From positions 1 to 12,559 of the forward strand of contig SCPW01000357.1 in assembly GCA_004298605.1 (NCBI GenBank): 12,559 nucleotides of DNA, given 5' to 3'. The notes below the pieces were generated by a model that saw nothing but the letters and a program-made list of their open reading frames with translations, was not told the origin of the DNA and did no database searches. The DNA comes from Gallionella sp. GTDB lineage: Bacteria > Pseudomonadota > Gammaproteobacteria > Burkholderiales > Gallionellaceae. The position numbers were made by a program, and so were the translations under genes. Positions 8,962 through 12,559 of the stretch are shown here, in pieces; within the stretch, counting starts at the first letter, position 1; every line of letters begins with the position of its first letter.

Positions 8962-8970
8962 AGAGGTATT

Positions 8971-8997
8971 GGCCGGGTTGCACCACGCCACCCGGCC
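8971..8997 (-). repeat. Perfect eight-pair hairpin in the gap before the 102-residue gene
   Basis: GGCCGGGT (8971-8978) and ACCCGGCC (8990-8997) form an eight-pair stem with an 11-base loop in the 57-base gap between the globin protein and the next gene. No T-run follows on either strand, so it is not a classic terminator. It could stabilise mRNA ends, attenuate transcription or be a copy of an intergenic repeat. Confidence 0.7.
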
Positions 8998-9006
8998 TAC
9001 GAAAAC

Positions 9007-12000
9007 TCAATTCTTTTCCGCGAACGCCAGCACTATGCCGCGCCCTTGCGACATGGCTCCCATGTGATAACACCAGAATTCCATGCGCCGCCCATCCGCG
9101 AGCTTGCACTCGAGCCCGCTGGTTGCGCAGGGAGAGCCGTCCAGGCACGCCAGCATCCCGCCCGGCAAGCGCTCCTCGGCGAAACAGCCCTGCAACGGGC
9201 CATCGCCGTCACGCGCAAATATCCGGTTGGCGACATGGTTGGCTACCGCGATCAGCCCGTCTTCGCCCACACCGATCACACCGACCGGCAACTGCTCCAA
9301 AATTTCCTGCGAGACCTGCAGGATATTCAGGTTGCGCAACGCCTCCACAGTTTTCTCGTCGACGCGCTCTTCAAGCTGGTGTTTGGCCTCTTCCAGGCGC
9401 CTGTTTGACGCCAGCAACTCGGCGGTCAGACGGTCTTTTTCACTGCTCAGCTCAAAGTACTCAAAGGCTTTCCGGACATTTTCGCGCAACAGGTCGTCTT
9501 CCCACGGCTTGGTCAGGAATTTATAAATCGCGCCCCGGTTGATCGCCTCGGTGATGGATTGCAGTTCGGTATAGCCGCTCAGCACAATGCGCACGGTATC
9601 CGGGTACAGCTCCTTGACCTTGCTCAAAAAATCGGTGCCGCACATTTCCGGCATACGCTGGTCGGAGATGATGACGCCCACCGGGTGCGCCGCCAGCAAC
9701 TCCATGCCCTGGCGGGCGCTGGTGGCGGTGAGAATCCGGTATCCGTCGCGGCGCAACAGGCGCTTGAGCGCGGACAGGATATTTTCCTCGTCGTCCACCA
9801 GCAGCAGCGTGCGCCCCGAGTTCATTTCCGGCCGGTTGAGCGGTCGCCCTTCGGTGAGCAGGGCGGTATATTCCCCTGCCGGCAAAGGCTTCGAATAATA
9901 ATAGCCCTGCATTTCGTCGCAGCGGTTGTTCAGCAGGAAGGCCAGTTGCGCTTCGGTTTCCACGCCCTCGGCAATCACTTTCATTTTCAGGTTATGCGCC
10001 AGGTCGATGATGGTGCGCGTAATCAGGGCATCGTCGGGATCGGTCGCAATATCGCGGACAAAGGACTGGTCGATTTTCAACGCATCCGTGGCAAAGCGCT
10101 TGAGATAATTCAGGCTGGAATGCCCGGTGCCGAAGTCATCCACCGACAGCCGCACACCCAGCGATTTCAGCCCGCGCAACATTTGGACGGCTCTGCCCAC
10201 GTCTTTCATGATGGTGCTTTCGGTGATCTCCAGCTCCAGGAATTCCGGCTCAAGCCCGGTTTCTCCGAGTATCTGCTGCACCACCCCGCAAAGATCCTGG
10301 CGGTGAAACTGGATCGCCGAAAGATTGACCGCCACGCGGCATGATTTCATCCCCATGTCCCGCCAGGCCTTGGCCTGGTTGCAGGCGGCGCGCAGCACCC
10401 ATTCCCCGACCGGCACAATCAGGCCGTTTTCCTCGAGCATGGGAATGAAATCCGCCGGGGAAATCAGGCCCCGCTCCGGATGCTGCCAGCGCAGCAACGC
10501 TTCCGCGCCGATGATCTCACCGGTGTGCAAATTTACCTGCGGCTGATAAAACAGTTCAAATTCGTAATTTTCCAGCGCGCGGTGCAACCCGCTTTCAAGC
10601 TGCATGTCGTGCTGCACGCGCCGGTTCATTTCTGCCTGGAAAAAATGAAACTGGTTGCGCCCGTCTTTCTTCGCCTGATGCAGCGCTGCCGCCGCATTCC
10701 TGAGCAGCTCCTGCGCGTCTTCGCCGTCGGCGGGAGAAACCGCGATGCCGATGCTGGCGGTCAAATAAACCTGCTGCCCGTTGATCCAGAACGGCTCGAC
10801 CAGCGCCCCGAGCACTTTCTTCGCCACCACCTTGGCATCGTCGGCGGAAGTCATGCTGAGCAGGATCATCACAAATTCGTTGCCGCCGACGCGACCGACC
10901 GTATCGCTCTCGCGCAAGCCCTCGCGCAAACGCCCCGCCACCAGCTTGAGCAACACATCGCCATACGAAGGGCCGAGGCTATCGTTGATCATCTTGAAGC
11001 GGTCCAGGTCGATCAGCATCGTCGCCACCGTGCCTTCGCCGCGCCGCGACAGGGTGTAGGCGTAGTCGATCCGGTCGTAGATCATGCTGCGGTTCGGCAA
11101 GCCGGTCAGCGCATCGTGCTGCGCCAGATATTGCGCGCGTTTTTCCGCCGTCTTGTATGCGGTGATGTCCTGCACCATGAAGAGGAGGCGCGTCTGCTGC
11201 CCTTCCGTCTGCGCCCTTGAAATGTCGGCCAGAAAGTATCGCGTGCCCAATGGGTCGTGGCGCTCAAAAGCCAGCCCCGAGCGCATTTTCCCGTGATCGA
11301 GGACCCCCTGAAGCTCACCGGTCATGTCCCCATCCGTCAATCCCAGCAGCCTGGGCACCGTCAGCCCGGTGCAGGTTTCCGCCGCGCCCAGATCGAACAT
11401 GCGCAGCAACGCATCGTTCACCGACTGCACTTTCAGTTGCGAATCCACCACCGCCAGGCCGAAAGGTATGCCGGCAATAATTTGTTCGGTATATCTCTTT
11501 TCCCGGACAATCGCCTGGTGCTCCGCATGAAAATACGTGTCGAGCGCCAGCTCCATATCGAGAAGAATGATTTTGAGCAGCGCGCTGTAGGTGGCGATAC
11601 ACTTTTCCGTGTCCCCGTCCAGCAACTGGAAAATGATGGGCATGATCTCGCCCATATATTTGCGGTAAGCCCCGATATACCACTTGGGGGACAGCCCGAC
11701 ACGCTGGTAGATCATCCCGACGCGCAGGCGGTTCTCTATGTAACCCGAGCCATATTCGCCCGAGGTGAGCTGGCTGAAATAAGCGGATTGCGTACATTTG
11801 AGGCGCTCCAGCTTCGCGTCGTCGCCGAACAGCGGGACGATCTCGGAGAAATGCTTCAGATGGTCATAAAACGCCGTGCTGAATGAATCGCGCCCCGCCT
11901 CCAGGCGCACGTGCAAATCCTTGAGCAACGCGGCATCCGCCTCGGTGAATTCGAGAAACGCCTTGCGCACCGCCACCTCGGCAGAGTCTATACCCAGTTC

Positions 12001-12036
12001 TTTTTGAAGGGCGTTATCTTCGAATTGCTCATTCAT
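9007..12036 (-). CDS. Globin-coupled GGDEF-EAL response regulator with PAS domains
   Basis: A 1009-residue c-di-GMP signalling protein without membrane segments. Domains in order: globin sensor (about residues 10-175), PAS (184-297), GGDEF (300-465), EAL (480-725), receiver (742-860), coiled coil (860-905), PAS (910-1009). The GGDEF site reads GGNEF (384-388) with an inhibitory RxxD site, RESD, at 375-378. The EAL domain looks active: EALLRW (512-517), DDFGTGHSS (633-641) and EGVETE (690-695). The receiver has VDDE, Asp792 in ISDQRMPE and Lys843 in LTKPWE. In the globin, the position of the proximal heme His reads Tyr110 (RVGMIYQRVGLSPKWY). The last PAS has five Cys (951, 964, 970, 977, 989). 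AAGGAG lies seven bases before the ATG. It probably degrades c-di-GMP under phosphorylation and ligand control; direction of regulation is unknown. Confidence 0.95.
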   Translation of the reverse strand: MNEQFEDNALQKELGIDSAEVAVRKAFLEFTEADAALLKDLHVRLEAGRDSFSTAFYDHLKHFSEIVPLFGDDAKLERLKCTQSAYFSQLTSGEYGSGYIENRLRVGMIYQRVGLSPKWYIGAYRKYMGEIMPIIFQLLDGDTEKCIATYSALLKIILLDMELALDTYFHAEHQAIVREKRYTEQIIAGIPFGLAVVDSQLKVQSVNDALLRMFDLGAAETCTGLTVPRLLGLTDGDMTGELQGVLDHGKMRSGLAFERHDPLGTRYFLADISRAQTEGQQTRLLFMVQDITAYKTAEKRAQYLAQHDALTGLPNRSMIYDRIDYAYTLSRRGEGTVATMLIDLDRFKMINDSLGPSYGDVLLKLVAGRLREGLRESDTVGRVGGNEFVMILLSMTSADDAKVVAKKVLGALVEPFWINGQQVYLTASIGIAVSPADGEDAQELLRNAAAALHQAKKDGRNQFHFFQAEMNRRVQHDMQLESGLHRALENYEFELFYQPQVNLHTGEIIGAEALLRWQHPERGLISPADFIPMLEENGLIVPVGEWVLRAACNQAKAWRDMGMKSCRVAVNLSAIQFHRQDLCGVVQQILGETGLEPEFLELEITESTIMKDVGRAVQMLRGLKSLGVRLSVDDFGTGHSSLNYLKRFATDALKIDQSFVRDIATDPDDALITRTIIDLAHNLKMKVIAEGVETEAQLAFLLNNRCDEMQGYYYSKPLPAGEYTALLTEGRPLNRPEMNSGRTLLLVDDEENILSALKRLLRRDGYRILTATSARQGMELLAAHPVGVIISDQRMPEMCGTDFLSKVKELYPDTVRIVLSGYTELQSITEAINRGAIYKFLTKPWEDDLLRENVRKAFEYFELSSEKDRLTAELLASNRRLEEAKHQLEERVDEKTVEALRNLNILQVSQEILEQLPVGVIGVGEDGLIAVANHVANRIFARDGDGPLQGCFAEERLPGGMLACLDGSPCATSGLECKLADGRRMEFWCYHMGAMSQGRGIVLAFAEKN

Positions 12037-12043
12037 ATCACTG

Positions 12044-12049
12044 CTCCTT
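12044..12049 (-). promoter_or_regulatory. Ribosome binding site of the globin-coupled regulator
   Basis: AAGGAG on the minus strand is seven bases before the ATG at 12036, fixing this as the start of the globin domain protein. It lies in the 45-base gap after the upstream kinase, with no terminator between them. Confidence 0.8.
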
Positions 12050-12081
12050 ACAAACTGGCCCGCAAAACTACTTTTTCAAGA

Positions 12082-12559
12082 TCATGCAACTTCCCGCGGC
12101 TGATCCGCCGGCAACCATACCCTGAACAAAGTACCCTTGCCCACTTCACTTTTAACTTCGATGCGCCCGTGGTGTTTCTGGATGATGCCGTAGGATAGCG
12201 ACAACCCCAGCCCGGTTCCCTGCCCGACCGGCTTGGTGGTGAAAAACGGGTCGAATATCTTGCCGAGGTGCTCCGGCGCGATACCCTTGCCGGTATCTTC
12301 GACTTCCACCCACACTTCTTCGCCCTGCCGCCCGGTGCGCAATGTGATGGTGCCGTGCTCTTCGATCGCATGGGCCGCGTTTACCAGCAGGTTCATGAAT
12401 ACCTGATTTATCTGCGAGGGCAGGCATTCTACCTCCGGGATGTCCCCGTATTCCTTCTTCACGTCGGCCTTGTATTTGATTTCGTTTCTGGCGACATTGA
12501 GCGTGGAATCCAATCCCTGGTGCAGGTTTGCGCGATGCCATTCGTCGCCTGCGTCCACC
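12082..12559 (-). CDS. Sensor histidine kinase, C-terminal part only (cut by window edge)
   Basis: The last 158 residues of a histidine kinase whose start lies beyond the right edge; the first in-frame GTG in view is an internal valine (VDAGDEW matches VDAQDEW inside the GAF kinase). The HATPase domain is complete: N-box NQVFMNLLVNAAHAI, G1 DTGKGIA, F-box FDPFFTTKP, G2 GQGTGLGLS. By hand count about 113 of 150 residues are identical to the GAF kinase encoded at 6377-7783, so the two are recent paralogues. Its sensor domain and phospho-acceptor His are not visible. It is the first gene in view of the minus-strand cluster and the nearest kinase to the receiver of the globin-coupled regulator. 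Confidence 0.92.
   Translation of the reverse strand, partial: VDAGDEWHRANLHQGLDSTLNVARNEIKYKADVKKEYGDIPEVECLPSQINQVFMNLLVNAAHAIEEHGTITLRTGRQGEEVWVEVEDTGKGIAPEHLGKIFDPFFTTKPVGQGTGLGLSLSYGIIQKHHGRIEVKSEVGKGTLFRVWLPADQPREVA

Noticed and set aside
12082..12558. Short stand-alone ATPase gene starting at the GTG at 12558
   Set aside because: The GTG matches an internal Val of the paralogous kinase (VDAQDEW), so the gene simply continues beyond the window.

Overview
The window looks like a chromosomal segment of a GC-rich, Gram-negative betaproteobacterium, possibly of the Nitrosomonadales/Gallionellaceae type. That placement is inferred from gene order and protein character; there is no rRNA to confirm it. 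The gene order exbB-exbD-lpxK-Trm112-kdsB-adk is typical of betaproteobacteria, and the right half is a dense c-di-GMP/two-component cluster of the kind found in environmental members of the class.

Layout: (1) Positions 1-438 hold no convincing gene. They contain the probable 3' arm of a terminator cut by the window edge, AT-rich DNA, and a cluster of DnaA boxes (two perfect, two with one mismatch). (2) Positions 439-4888, plus strand, form a tightly packed operon: ExbB/TolQ and ExbD/TolR-like proton-channel proteins, LpxK (lipid A 4'-kinase), a Trm112-like zinc-finger protein, KdsB (CMP-Kdo synthetase), adenylate kinase, and a GlcG/HbpS-like protein. Most genes overlap or lie a few bases apart. 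It joins envelope energisation and lipid A/Kdo synthesis to nucleotide metabolism. lpxK and kdsB carry in-frame insertions made of C-rich palindromic repeats, and one of these supplies the kdsB start codon. (3) Positions 4900-12559, minus strand, converge on the first operon with only 11 bases between the two stop codons. In transcription order they encode the C-terminal part of a histidine kinase (cut by the right edge), a 1009-residue globin-PAS-GGDEF-EAL-REC-coiled coil-PAS protein, a 102-residue single-module protein, an HDOD protein, a GAF histidine kinase, and a REC-HD-GYP-like response regulator.

How the right half may work (inference): two paralogous kinases (about three quarters identical over the compared 150 residues) could phosphorylate the two related receiver domains. 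One receiver is fused to a c-di-GMP turnover protein with a globin sensor, the other to an HD-GYP-like domain. Several key residues are changed: Tyr at the proximal heme-ligand position of the globin, GGNEF for GGDEF, and loss of two or three metal ligands in the HD-GYP domain. The EAL domain looks intact. The likely net output is c-di-GMP breakdown or binding under control of a non-standard heme or redox input. Together with a stand-alone copy of the HD-GYP protein's C-terminal module, this is the least conventional part of the window.
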